Below, in pieces: positions 1-7,469 of a stretch of DNA of 64,000 nt. Each line of letters begins with the position of its first letter. Positions within the stretch are counted from its first letter, which is position 1. Made by a program: the position numbers and the translations under genes. The stretch covers positions 1-64,000 of the forward strand of contig JAJYLQ010000016.1 of the NCBI GenBank assembly GCA_021787595.1, written 5' to 3'. The notes beneath the pieces were generated by a model. The model did no database searches. It saw only the letters and a list, made by a program, of their open reading frames with translations, and was not told where the DNA came from. This DNA comes from Chloroflexota bacterium (GTDB lineage: Bacteria; Chloroflexota; Anaerolineae; Anaerolineales; Villigracilaceae).

Positions 1-69
1 TCAAAGCGGCCATTTCAAAATGCCTGGAGGAAACTACCACAAAGCACAAATCCGATCTCGATTCTTTGC

Positions 70-279
70 TTACCTTGCGTTTTCAACTCTTTCAAAAAGC
101 GCAATTTGTGACCGTGTAAGGTATAGTTCGGCTTGTACATCGGCTTGGTGAATTTCCAGCTTTTCCAGAGTGACCTGGCTGTTCTGGCCTGCCTGAGGCG
201 ATGCGGCGCTTGCCTGGTTCAACGCAATTGCCGTAATGACCAAGACAACTGCGCCGAGGATGAGAAACCGTTTGATCAT
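70..279 (-). CDS. small exported protein, unknown function
   Basis: A 69-residue protein starting MIKRFLILGAVVLVITAIAL, which reads as a signal peptide or single membrane anchor with a likely cleavage after the ASA segment, followed by a short hydrophilic part with an amphipathic look. The start at 279 is preferred over the longer upstream extension because AAGGAG lies 5 nt before this ATG. Its start overlaps the stop of the preceding DUF2690 gene as ATGA, so translation is probably coupled. It is the last gene of a four-gene exported-protein operon. I recognise no family. Confidence 0.6.
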   Translation of the reverse strand: MIKRFLILGAVVLVITAIALNQASAASPQAGQNSQVTLEKLEIHQADVQAELYLTRSQIALFERVENAR

Positions 280-752
280 AGTAACTCCTTTGAGTGTATT
301 TGCATTAGATGTGGAACGTGGATCACACACAAGCACTGGTCGAGCTCAACATTATAGTTTCCATAGGACGATCCCTTGTAGCCCCGCGTGCAGACTGTGC
401 CGCTGCCATCCCACATGTTGTCCCATACCCACATATAGACTTGGTCGCCATCGTAGGTGTAGACCCCTACCGTCTCCGCTGCCAGCCAAGTGTAGGAGGG
501 ATACTCTGTGCGCGACCAGTTGGCAACGCAACCTGGCGAATACATGTTTCGATTCACCATGGTTCCGTCTGAACCATAATGCCAGACTGCAGTGTAAGCA
601 TCGTTCCAGCATGTTGTCCCTTGCGGATCCACCCAGTTACATCCCGAACCAGTGCAGGTGGCTGCAAAAGCCGTGCTGGTTGGAAAGAAGGTGCCAGTTA
701 ATACCAATAAAATGGACAATAAAACGGCGATGTGTAGTACATTCTTTTTCAT
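276..752 (-). CDS. exported DUF2690 family protein
   Basis: 158 residues with a clear signal peptide (hydrophobic residues about 8-30, ending in AFAA) followed by a Cys-rich secreted domain. The mature N-terminus has the pattern C-x3-G-C-x3-DP-x4-C-x2-DA, which fits the DUF2690 family, known mainly from actinobacterial secreted proteins; aromatic residues and further Cys pairs follow. GGAGG lies 7 nt upstream of the ATG. Function of the family is unknown to me. It is the third gene of a minus-strand operon (2131 down to 70) and overlaps the next gene by ATGA. A related DUF2690 protein is encoded at 1670-2131. Confidence 0.75.
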   Translation of the reverse strand: MKKNVLHIAVLLSILLVLTGTFFPTSTAFAATCTGSGCNWVDPQGTTCWNDAYTAVWHYGSDGTMVNRNMYSPGCVANWSRTEYPSYTWLAAETVGVYTYDGDQVYMWVWDNMWDGSGTVCTRGYKGSSYGNYNVELDQCLCVIHVPHLMQIHSKELL

Positions 753-885
753 TATGCCTCCTATTCTCGAGAAAATGGTTTACTTATTTTTATTCTTACC
801 TTCTTTTCAAACATACTCTGTCAAATGTGCCCTTTAACCTCCTTTCCGCAACCAGCCGTATATTAGCGCCTGACACGACCAACGG

Positions 886-911
886 GCGCAAAATCGCTGG
901 CGATTTTGTGC
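886..911. repeat. short palindrome between two operon genes
   Basis: Two 12-nt arms (886-897 and 900-911, core AAAATCGC/GCGATTTT, one G-T wobble) around a 2-nt loop, in the 166-bp gap between the exported gene ending at 919 and the DUF2690 gene starting at 752. No T-tract follows on the minus strand, so a terminator is unlikely. An RNA hairpin tuning expression of the downstream genes, or a small copy of the AAATCTGGAGATTT repeat seen at 3286 and 24218, are both possible. Confidence 0.45.
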
Positions 912-918
912 TGTCCCC

Positions 919-1659
919 TCATTTGCTATTCAAGTCAAATATCCATGGCCCTTGCACAATGTCTAGAAACGCGTCGGAAGCAATGCTATTTGCTGTATGG
1001 TTATCCATTTCTGCAGGCTTGCTGGTAACGATAAAACCGCCTAATCCGGCACTTTGGGTACATTTGATTTTGATGTTCTGGTGCGCATTGTCGAGTCTCT
1101 TTTGAGCCTTTTCGCAGTCTGGTGCTTCAGAGGGGGGCGTGGCAATTCGTGAAACAACGATTTGTAGGTTTTCCAAGCTGGTGGATGGAAGCACGGGGAA
1201 TTTCAGATGATCGCAACGACCGGTATAGTTTCCATTTGCATCGGTTTTCAGATCGCCAATCATCCCCACGCTATACACAGGAATTGTCTCCCGCCCGTTA
1301 GAAAGCGTAATGTATTCAGGCGACATCCCCCCGATCATCCATTCCGGATCATTTGTAGGAAAGTCGTAGCAGATATCCGCTGTGAAATAGTCGCCGACAA
1401 TCACTGTTCCCAGCAGTTGCATTTTGACACCGTCTACTTGCTGGATCAGTGGATAAGCGACGCTGGGAGGAGGAAGCGTACTGATCGAAACGGCATTACG
1501 GTGTATGACTTCTGATCCCATGATTTGGGAAATAAGTTGGTTGGAGCTAGCGTGTGCCGTTCTCGGCTGTAAATACTGAGCTACAGCCTTCACAGCAATA
1601 AAGGATGCAGCAATCAACATAAGAGCCGTCCCTAAAAGAATCAGCAAATGCCTTTTCAT
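919..1659 (-). CDS. exported or membrane-anchored protein, unknown function
   Basis: 246 residues with an N-terminal hydrophobic segment (MKRHLLILLGTALMLIAASF) and a hydrophilic extracytoplasmic remainder with four Cys. The start at 1659 is supported by AAGGAG 6-7 nt upstream; the longer in-frame form would run into the preceding gene. No domain is recognised. It sits 10 bp after the first DUF2690 gene and before the second one, so its product probably works outside the membrane together with them. Confidence 0.65.
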   Translation of the reverse strand: MKRHLLILLGTALMLIAASFIAVKAVAQYLQPRTAHASSNQLISQIMGSEVIHRNAVSISTLPPPSVAYPLIQQVDGVKMQLLGTVIVGDYFTADICYDFPTNDPEWMIGGMSPEYITLSNGRETIPVYSVGMIGDLKTDANGNYTGRCDHLKFPVLPSTSLENLQIVVSRIATPPSEAPDCEKAQKRLDNAHQNIKIKCTQSAGLGGFIVTSKPAEMDNHTANSIASDAFLDIVQGPWIFDLNSK

Positions 1660-1669
1660 GATCTTCTCC

Positions 1670-2131
1670 TTATGGTACACAGGGCGATGAAACTGGCCCT
1701 GTGATGTAACTGCCACTCACATATCCGCAAGACGAGAAGGGTGAACCTGAATAGCGCTGTTGGGAGAATACTTTTTGGTTCGCCGCTATGGGCGCGCCGG
1801 ACGATACAGAGTAATAGTATGGAGAAACACTGAACCAGAAGGTCGCGTTGGCATAGAACGACCTGCCCTGTGAATCTGTGTTTGTGGTGCGCGTCCAATA
1901 TGTATAGCAATATGTCGAATGTCGCATTTCGAGGACGGAACTTGCCGGATATGCAATGTAAGTTGTGGTAGCCGGGGAATCGCACCCAACTGAATTTGGA
2001 AACTGGCCGTCACATGCTGTCCCTGAGCATGTTGCAAGTGCCCGGCTAACGAATCCGCCAATTGGAAAGCTTGTGAGGATCACCAACAATATTGTTAAGA
2101 TTAACACAGTCAAATACTTGAATTTGGACAT
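1670..2131 (-). CDS. exported DUF2690 family protein
   Basis: 153 residues: signal peptide (residues about 6-33, ending SRALA) followed by the Cys-patterned start CSGTACDGQFPNSVGC typical of DUF2690, then an aromatic- and Ser/Tyr-rich domain. Start at 2131 is set by GGAGGG 5-6 nt upstream. It is the first gene of the minus-strand exported operon. It differs from its paralogue at 276-752 in length and in the second half, so they are probably not redundant. Function unknown. Confidence 0.75.
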   Translation of the reverse strand: MSKFKYLTVLILTILLVILTSFPIGGFVSRALATCSGTACDGQFPNSVGCDSPATTTYIAYPASSVLEMRHSTYCYTYWTRTTNTDSQGRSFYANATFWFSVSPYYYSVSSGAPIAANQKVFSQQRYSGSPFSSCGYVSGSYITGPVSSPCVP

Positions 2132-2501
2132 ATACCCTCCAAACCATTCAAACAAACCGAAGAATAGATTTTATTGAACACGGCCCGACTTTTTGTCAGA
2201 CCGTTCTGTTCACAACTGCGTAGCGAAATTTCAAAATACATATTGTCCCTTAAGCACCTTCTTCTCTCAAACTTTGATTTGCGTGCGAATTTGACTTCTA
2301 TACTTATATAGGCTTGAAAATGCAAAAAGGTTGGGTATGCAGGACTTTTCTCATATATTCCGCACCCAGCCTGGCAAGAACGAGGCGCGATCTCGAACTC
2401 TCGTAACACCTTCAAGAAACGCTTGCGTTATTTTGCCACTTGGGGCCAGCTAACGCTCTCGTTGTAGATAGATGTTCATTGACAAAACTGCGGAGGCACC
2501 C

Positions 2502-2609
2502 AAAAATCACCTGAGATGGTTTTTAAATTCATCTGAGATGATTTAAAAATCACGCAGATGATTTAAAAAATCACCTGAGATGGTTTAACTGCTCATCTCA
2601 GGTGATTTT
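2502..2609. repeat. array of imperfect 21-22 bp palindromic units ending in a 16-bp hairpin
   Basis: Four head-to-tail units of about 21-22 bp, each a variant of AAATCACCTGAGATGATTT (itself nearly palindromic), run from 2502 to about 2587 and are followed by one inverted unit. The last direct unit (2567-2582) and the inverted unit (2594-2609) form perfect 16-bp arms with an 11-nt loop. The array lies in the 567-bp gene-free stretch upstream of the exported operon and downstream of the HU-like gene. It could be a multi-site operator, a structured RNA end or a repeat element. A second, weaker inverted pair (CCCCTGTCCC and GGGAAGGGGAT) lies at about 2615-2665. Confidence 0.7.
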
Positions 2610-2698
2610 GACCTATCCCCTGTCCCTGCGAAGCGCCTCCGAGAGAGGTAAAGGGAAGGGGATAAAGGGGTTAGGTGGTAGCCACTTGTTTCTGCGAA

Positions 2699-3088
2699 CT
2701 AGCTGGCGGCCTCCTTCTGGTACGCCAGCGTTGCCAGAACGTCCTTGAAGCGCTTGCCCGGCGTAAAGATCACACGGGCATCCGTGATGTTGGCGGCGGT
2801 CACATCAGCGGCATTCTCCGCGCCTTCGCTCGAAATGCTGATACGGAACGTGCCGAACTCGCCCAGCTCCGCGGTTTTCCCCTCTGCCAGTTGGTCCGGC
2901 ACAACGGTCAGGAACGCTTCGAGCATCGCCATCATGTCCGCGGTGCTGAGGGTGGACATGCGGGCAATTTGCTTAGCAGGGCTGTTGGTGTCGGCGCGTC
3001 CATCGCGCTTGGCCGCGGCATAATACTTCGGCGCAGCGGTCTGGTCGCGCGGGTCCTTGCGTGGGACGACAGTGAACTTGACGGTCAT
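2699..3088 (-). CDS. HU-like (HU-HIG type) DNA-binding protein
   Basis: 129 residues starting MTVKFTVVPRKDPRDQ. It has the features of the extended histone-like family best known from Bacteroidota: short N-terminal strand, PKYYA segment, helix pair with TADMMAMLEAFLTVVPDQLAEG, then GEFGTFRISIS and the arm-and-return segment VIFTPGKRFKD. These correspond to the HU fold with its DNA-binding beta-arm. GAGGAG lies upstream of the chosen ATG. The gene stands alone. It probably acts as a nucleoid protein. Confidence 0.75.
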   Translation of the reverse strand: MTVKFTVVPRKDPRDQTAAPKYYAAAKRDGRADTNSPAKQIARMSTLSTADMMAMLEAFLTVVPDQLAEGKTAELGEFGTFRISISSEGAENAADVTAANITDARVIFTPGKRFKDVLATLAYQKEAAS

Positions 3089-3221
3089 GATTTGGATCTC
3101 CTCTACGTTGTATGAATTTTGGAAAACGGGCATTGTGTGGGCCACCCGATAATCCCGTTGAAGAATCGCACTTCCACCCGTAAACAAGTTATCTTTAAAG
3201 CTTGCCGCCCAAGTATACCAA

Positions 3222-3244
3222 TAAAAAAAACGGCCGCCAGCCGT
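3222..3244 (-). terminator. possible rho-independent terminator (minus strand)
   Basis: On the minus strand ACGGC and GCCGT form a short stem around a 5-nt loop and are followed by eight T. It lies about 215 bp downstream of the DUF429 gene. The stem is short, so confidence is modest. Confidence 0.4.
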
Positions 3245-3285
3245 AGGTCAAATTGGGTGCACGAAAAGGTTGTTAGTTTGGGAAC

Positions 3286-3324
3286 GAAATCTGGAGATTT
3301 CGCACTCCGCGCTTACATACTTTG
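3286..3324. repeat. dispersed repeat, copy 1 (AAATCTGGAGATTT type)
   Basis: A small palindrome GAAATCTGGAGATTTC followed by a CGCACTCCGCGCTTACAT tail. About 34 of 40 bases match the segment at 24218-24255, including the non-palindromic tail, so this is a dispersed repeat and not a chance hairpin. Confidence 0.6.
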
Positions 3325-3412
3325 ATACTGTTGGCGAAATCGAGAAATTGCGCTTGTATAACTGTTTCCAGCCGCACATTTACAGGCGAAAAATGAATTC
3401 GCCAACAGTATC
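3324..3412. repeat. 89-bp element with perfect 15-bp inverted ends
   Basis: Arms at 3324-3338 (GATACTGTTGGCGAA) and 3398-3412 are exact reverse complements and enclose 59 bp. A second palindrome, GTCAAATT-GGC-AATTTGAC, follows at 3430-3448. Together these fill most of the 370-bp gene-free gap 3089-3458. The structure resembles a tiny non-autonomous element; a similar-sized element with TTCGCCA in its arms is at 47207-47294. Confidence 0.6.
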
Positions 3413-3458
3413 ATACTTTGCGTGCTCCCGTCAAATTGGCAATTTGACCTACATCGCC

Positions 3459-4220
3459 TTAATATTTTTCCTTCAACGCATTCACCGGCAGGGTAATAAA
3501 TCCCTCCTGCTCATACCCGACGTGCATCACATCGGCGGGCTTTTCGGTGGCGAGCCAGGCTGTATACGCCGCGGCCAGCACGTCCAACTGCGCGGGCTTA
3601 TGCACCAGGTCCATCGGCAGCTGGCCGTTCAACAACCGGTGCCGCGTGATCTCTTCGAAGAAAATCATCGGGTCGCCGATGCGGAGTCCGCGCTCGTGCA
3701 GGATCAGCCCGCGCTGCAGGCGCCCCTCCAAGGTCCGCGCGGGAAGCGGGACTCTGTCGAGCAGGACGCAGAAGCAGGCATGTGAATTCGTCTCCAGCCA
3801 GCGATGCGACTCGTCGAATTCGGGATAGGGTTTGAATCCGAGCCTGGACAATTTCCTGTACAAAGCGAATCCGGCCCTGACCCAGGCCGGGCACAGCGAT
3901 TCTTTCGCCTCCGTTTTGTGGACGGCGATACCGCGGGCGCGCAATTCATATTCTGCCACGCGCATATCGTAGCCGTGCGACCGGCGTGGCGTCAGGCTTT
4001 GTTTCCCCGCGTCCTTTTTGAGGATGCCGTGATTTACCTGCGACGGCGCGTTGACCGCCACCGTCACTGAATTTTGCCCGGCGAGGAAAGCGACGACATC
4101 GCCGGCATCGGCGCTCGCCAGCGTGAGAAGGTTCAGCTCGCGATCCAGCGCGGCATACGTCAATGCCTGGTGATCGAAAGCCACGTCAACGCCAACAAAA
4201 ACCGAATCTGCAAAAAGCAT
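3459..4220 (-). CDS. DUF429 family protein (predicted RNase H-fold nuclease)
   Basis: 253 residues. The N-terminus FVGVDVAFDHQALTYAALD matches the first beta-strand motif (G-D-A/W) of DUF429 proteins, followed by VTVAVNAPS at the second acidic position region and a conserved DESHRWLETNSHACF segment. The family is predicted to have an RNase H-like fold; substrates are not known. There is no strong ribosome binding site. The gene stands alone between repeats. Confidence 0.6.
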   Translation of the reverse strand: MLFADSVFVGVDVAFDHQALTYAALDRELNLLTLASADAGDVVAFLAGQNSVTVAVNAPSQVNHGILKKDAGKQSLTPRRSHGYDMRVAEYELRARGIAVHKTEAKESLCPAWVRAGFALYRKLSRLGFKPYPEFDESHRWLETNSHACFCVLLDRVPLPARTLEGRLQRGLILHERGLRIGDPMIFFEEITRHRLLNGQLPMDLVHKPAQLDVLAAAYTAWLATEKPADVMHVGYEQEGFITLPVNALKEKY

Positions 4221-4292
4221 AGTAAGATATATGCGAGTTCAACTGTAGGTGGCCCGTATGCCACGAACAATATGAGTATGGCTGTTGCAATC

Positions 4293-4331
4293 ATGTCATT
4301 GCGAAGGCGCTTCGCGCCTTCGCAATGACAT
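4293..4331. repeat. TGTCATTGCGA-family hairpin (minimal copy)
   Basis: Perfect 18-bp arms (4293-4310 and 4314-4331, beginning ATGTCATTGCGAAGG) with a 3-nt loop. It lies just upstream of the TlpA-like gene start and looks like the two ends of a longer family member (4918-5060, 37368-37476, 56473-56589) joined without their interior. Confidence 0.8.
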
Positions 4332-4362
4332 CAAAAATAAGTATAGAGCAAAAAGGATAGCA

Positions 4363-4917
4363 ATGCAACCAATCTACCGCCGCATTCTTTATGGGTTCAT
4401 CCTCCTGGCCGGTTTGGTTTGGATCTTCGTCAGCGTGGACAAAACCGGCGCGTCCACTGCAGGACGCGTCCCCGCGCCGCAAAAGGGATTCCTCGCACCG
4501 GACTTTACCTTGAAGACTCCGACCGGCAAAACGTACACGCTTTCGGAACTCAAAGGCAAAGCGGTGCTGGTCAATATTTGGGCAACATGGTGTCCGCCCT
4601 GCCGCGCCGAAATGCCAGGCATCCAAAAGTTTTATCAGCAATATCAAAGCCAGGGACTGGTTGTGCTGGGCGTCAACGCGACCGCGCAGGATAATCCACT
4701 GGATATCGTCCCCTTCGTGACGCAATACGGACTCACCTTCCCCATCCTGCTCGATGAGACCAACGATCTTGGCTCCAAATATAATTTGCGTTCGCTGCCA
4801 TCCAGCTTCTTCATCAACCGCGACGGAACCATCGCCGATGTCGTCATCGGCGGGCCAATGTCTGACGCCCTGCTTCAAACCGACATCGAAACCATCTTGA
4901 AAAGCCCTGCGAATTAA
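4363..4917 (+). CDS. membrane-anchored TlpA/ResA-like thioredoxin
   Basis: 184 residues. One N-terminal membrane segment (about residues 8-22) anchors a redoxin/AhpC-TSA-type thioredoxin domain facing outward. The active site is WCPPC within NIWATWCPPCRAEMPG, and LPSSFF carries the cis-proline. Such proteins reduce extracytoplasmic disulfides, for example in cytochrome c maturation or as partner of CcdA-like proteins. The start is set by AAGGATAGCA before the ATG; the longer upstream ORF is made of the repeat hairpin at 4293-4331. The downstream neighbour is an Lgt-like membrane protein. Confidence 0.85.
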   Translation: MQPIYRRILYGFILLAGLVWIFVSVDKTGASTAGRVPAPQKGFLAPDFTLKTPTGKTYTLSELKGKAVLVNIWATWCPPCRAEMPGIQKFYQQYQSQGLVVLGVNATAQDNPLDIVPFVTQYGLTFPILLDETNDLGSKYNLRSLPSSFFINRDGTIADVVIGGPMSDALLQTDIETILKSPAN

Positions 4918-5060
4918 TGTCATTGCGAGGCGTTCTCGAGCGTAGCGAGAGCCGAAGCAATCTCCTATTCAAGCAAATCTACAATTCATTTGAACCGGGA
5001 GATTGCTTGCCAAAGGCACACTGCGCGGTCGTCGGGAAAGGCATCCTCCTCGCAACGACA
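4918..5060. repeat. TGTCATTGCGAGG...GAAGCAATCTCC family repeat, full copy
   Basis: Outer ends TGTCATTGCGAGG and CCTCGCAACGACA are near-perfect inverted repeats, and an inner pair AGCAATCTCC / GGAGATTGCT is also inverted. The element begins directly after the TAA of the TlpA-like gene. It belongs to the same dispersed family as 4293, 37368, 43952 and 56473. Confidence 0.8.
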
Positions 5061-5095
5061 TTGAAAAATAAAATTGATTTTCCAGGAACAAATTA

Positions 5096-5143
5096 CCTTC
5101 AAACTTTCCAACTTTCCAACCTGCAAACTTTCTAACCTTCCAA
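5096..5143. repeat. low-complexity spacer, AACTTTCC units
   Basis: A run of degenerate units such as CAAACTTTCCAACTTTCC just before the Lgt-like gene. Related tracts (AAGTTGGAAGG, AACGTTTCAAC) occur at about 31556-31620 and 40858-40917. Confidence 0.6.
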
Positions 5144-5153
5144 CTAAAACATC

Positions 5154-6038
5154 ATGCTTGATCTATTCCGAAACATCTTCGCCCCGCCACGCGATTTGAT
5201 CCTCCTCGCCGCCGCGGCGTGGATTGGCATGTCGCTCGCCGAAAAACGCGCCAAGCGTTACCACACTGATAAATCGCTCCTCAGCAACCTGATTTTTTAT
5301 CTTGTCCTGGCATACCTGCTCGGCGGACGAATCTATTACGCGCTCGAACATTTATCAGCGTTCGCGCAAAGTCCGCTCAGCCTGATTTCTCTCAACACCG
5401 CGGCCTTTGACAGTTTTGGCGCGCTTGCCGCCGCGCTGATCGTCGGATTTGTTTACGGCCAGCGTAAAGGCATGTCCGTATGGCCGACGCTGGATGCGTT
5501 AACTCCGTTCTTTACCCTGCTTGCAATCGGGATCGGATTCTCACATCTTGCCTCAGGCGCGGCCTTTGGGTCAGAAACCACCGTCCCGTGGGGAATCAAC
5601 TTATGGGGCGCGATACGACAGCCAACCCAAATCTACGAAATCATCGCCTCGCTCCTGACTTTTGCCGTGATCTGGCTCCGCAAAGCGGATTCGAAACCCG
5701 GCAGCGATTTCCTGCTCTTCGCCGCGCTGACGTCCGCCAGCCGGCTCATCATCGAAGGCTTTCGCGGCGACAGCACGCTCATCCTCGGCGGAGTCCGTTC
5801 GGCGCAAGTCATCGCATGGCTGATATTGGCAGTCTCGCTCGTGGCGTTGGAATTGTTGAAGCCGCGTGTTGTCCCGGTAGCAGTTGTTGAAAAAGTTGAA
5901 CCAGTGATAGAAACAAAACGCAATGAAGTAAAGCGCAAAACGCAAAGTACATCAGCTCAAAAGACCACCAATGTCAAAAAGACCGCGCCGAGCAAAACAA
6001 AATCTGCAACTGCAAAACGAAAATCACCCAAAGAATAA
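5154..6038 (+). CDS. Lgt-like (prolipoprotein diacylglyceryl transferase family) membrane protein, probably not an active Lgt
   Basis: 294 residues with about seven membrane segments. Lgt resemblance: GGRIYYALEH near residue 57, PWGINLWG and PTQIYE in the middle, and a final FRGD segment. The key Lgt features are altered: the His-Gly-Gly motif reads DSFGA, and the arginine/asparagine signature (GRxxNFxNGE) reads GFSHLASGAAFG. A Lys/Thr/Ser-rich tail of about 50 residues follows the last membrane segment. It may have another membrane role, perhaps with the adjacent TlpA-like thioredoxin. Family assignment is fairly sure, function is not. Confidence 0.65.
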   Translation: MLDLFRNIFAPPRDLILLAAAAWIGMSLAEKRAKRYHTDKSLLSNLIFYLVLAYLLGGRIYYALEHLSAFAQSPLSLISLNTAAFDSFGALAAALIVGFVYGQRKGMSVWPTLDALTPFFTLLAIGIGFSHLASGAAFGSETTVPWGINLWGAIRQPTQIYEIIASLLTFAVIWLRKADSKPGSDFLLFAALTSASRLIIEGFRGDSTLILGGVRSAQVIAWLILAVSLVALELLKPRVVPVAVVEKVEPVIETKRNEVKRKTQSTSAQKTTNVKKTAPSKTKSATAKRKSPKE

Positions 6039-6093
6039 GTAAACATGGCTCTACCGTTTCCAGCGGGACGAGCAATAAACTTAACAGCTCTTT

Positions 6094-6295
6094 GCCACGA
6101 ATTCCACGAATGGTCGCGAATGTCTCCAAAAAATTCGTGCGAATTCGCGAAATTCGTGGCTGAGGATTTGGCTTTCCCGTTAAAAGCGGGAGAGCCGTAA
6201 ACATATAATTCTGAATTGACGCGAAAATTCCCGACCGGTATTGGATCGGGAATTCGTTTTGTCCTCGCTTCTAAAATTCGTGTAATTCGTGGCTG
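6094..6295. repeat. AATTCGTGGC-type low-complexity repeat
   Basis: The spacer between the convergent Lgt-like and phenylalanine hydroxylase genes is largely built from degenerate copies of CACGAATT / AATTCGTG, as in TTGCCACGAATTCCACGAAT and its inverse AAATTCGTGGC, recurring at 6271-6290. An inner pair TTTCCAGCGGGAC / GCGGGAG is also visible. No gene is seen here. Confidence 0.6.
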
Positions 6296-6302
6296 ATTCT
6301 TT

Positions 6303-7313
6303 TTAATCTCTCATCGCAATCGGCTTCAAGTACGAATCGAGCAGGGCATCCATCTGCTCGAACGACTCGCAAACGAAGAACATCGGGTTGAACGCGTAGA
6401 CGGTTTTTGGGATCCGCGCAATCGTTTCGACGTCGAACGGCGCGAGGATGACCTCGCCGCCAAAATATCCCTCGTGCGAGATTCCCAATTTCTCGTATAA
6501 GGCATGGACGACATTCCACCCCTTGTCCTGCGAGGACATCTGTCCCTGCTGATGCAGTCCGTTCACGCCATCAATGATGCGATGAATATCGTTCTTGTGA
6601 GCGACGAAATGTTCCTGAATTTGCTCAAAGACATTTCCGGTGTAATCAATCACGCCATCGCGCCCGAGCCGGTAGAATTCCATGACCGTGTTCGTGAGTT
6701 CGGCGCGGCCCGAGATCGTCCCGGCGCCAAAAACGTTGAGACGATCATCTTCGATCACCAATCCAAATTCGGTGGTGTACCACGCCAGGCGTTTGATGAC
6801 TTCCCTTTCGTCCGGTGCCGCCTTCATGTAAGCGGGAGCGAATTTATCTTCGATGCGCGCATAGAATTCCTGGGTCAGATATGGAAGATGCCCGAAGATG
6901 TCGTGGAACATATCCGGTTCGGGCGTAAATTCCATTTGGTCGCGCGTCCGCAGGTAATCGGTGATCAGAAAAATGCGCTGCGCGAACTTCTTATACCAAT
7001 CATCGGCAAGTGTGTAGCGCACAGCCGTCCGCTCGATGCGCCATCCGGTGCGCGGTGTAATATGGTCATTGAGATGCGCCACGGTTGGGATGCGAAGCGG
7101 ATCGAGCTGCAGCAGCGTCAATCCGTGCTTGTATTCTTTGCAGATATGTTCCAGCAAATAGGGTTGATGAATTCCAGCAAACAGGTCGGCCCAAATTGCA
7201 TGTTGTTCATCGGTGAAAGGGATTTCCTGAGTTTTGGCAGTATATTCCTGGCCCTCCAGTTGTTGTGCGGCGATATCACCCGTGTAGATTGGTGAAGCTT
7301 GATCCTTAGTCAT
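6303..7313 (-). CDS. phhA: phenylalanine-4-hydroxylase (aromatic amino acid hydroxylase)
   Basis: 336 residues, the size of a bacterial catalytic-domain-only enzyme with no ACT domain. HDIFGHLPYL gives the iron ligands His137 and His142, and Glu182 in AWYTTEFGLV is the third ligand, the usual 2-His-1-carboxylate spacing. The enzyme hydroxylates phenylalanine to tyrosine using O2 and a tetrahydropterin. The ATG at 7313 is preferred to an in-frame GTG at 7322 because GAGAGG lies 9 nt upstream. It is divergent from a cluster of pterin/folate genes, which fits cofactor supply. Exact amino acid specificity is not proven by sequence. Confidence 0.9.
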   Translation of the reverse strand: MTKDQASPIYTGDIAAQQLEGQEYTAKTQEIPFTDEQHAIWADLFAGIHQPYLLEHICKEYKHGLTLLQLDPLRIPTVAHLNDHITPRTGWRIERTAVRYTLADDWYKKFAQRIFLITDYLRTRDQMEFTPEPDMFHDIFGHLPYLTQEFYARIEDKFAPAYMKAAPDEREVIKRLAWYTTEFGLVIEDDRLNVFGAGTISGRAELTNTVMEFYRLGRDGVIDYTGNVFEQIQEHFVAHKNDIHRIIDGVNGLHQQGQMSSQDKGWNVVHALYEKLGISHEGYFGGEVILAPFDVETIARIPKTVYAFNPMFFVCESFEQMDALLDSYLKPIAMRD

Positions 7314-7469
7314 AATTTGCACCTCTCTTCAATAGACTTTGTATGATGATATTGCCTCGATGCCCAAAGATATTATCACTTCCGAAATCGCACGTCAAGA
7401 ATTGGACAGCTTTGGTCGTCTTTTTGGCAGCCGCATAGTCCAGCGAGTGATGATAAAATTTTCCAGGTT

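Noticed and set aside
2110-2415. 101-residue minus-strand ORF upstream of the DUF2690 operon
   Set aside because: It overlaps the operon start, has no signal or motif, and its composition looks non-coding.
2502-2609. CRISPR array
   Set aside because: Units are contiguous with no unique spacers, are nearly palindromic and include an inverted unit; no cas genes are nearby.
4291-4923. 210-residue antisense frame over the TlpA-like gene
   Set aside because: It is bounded by repeat elements at both ends and antisense to a gene with a clear WCPPC site.
6504-7295. 263-residue antisense frame over phenylalanine hydroxylase
   Set aside because: The opposite strand has all iron ligands in the right spacing; the antisense frame has no motif.
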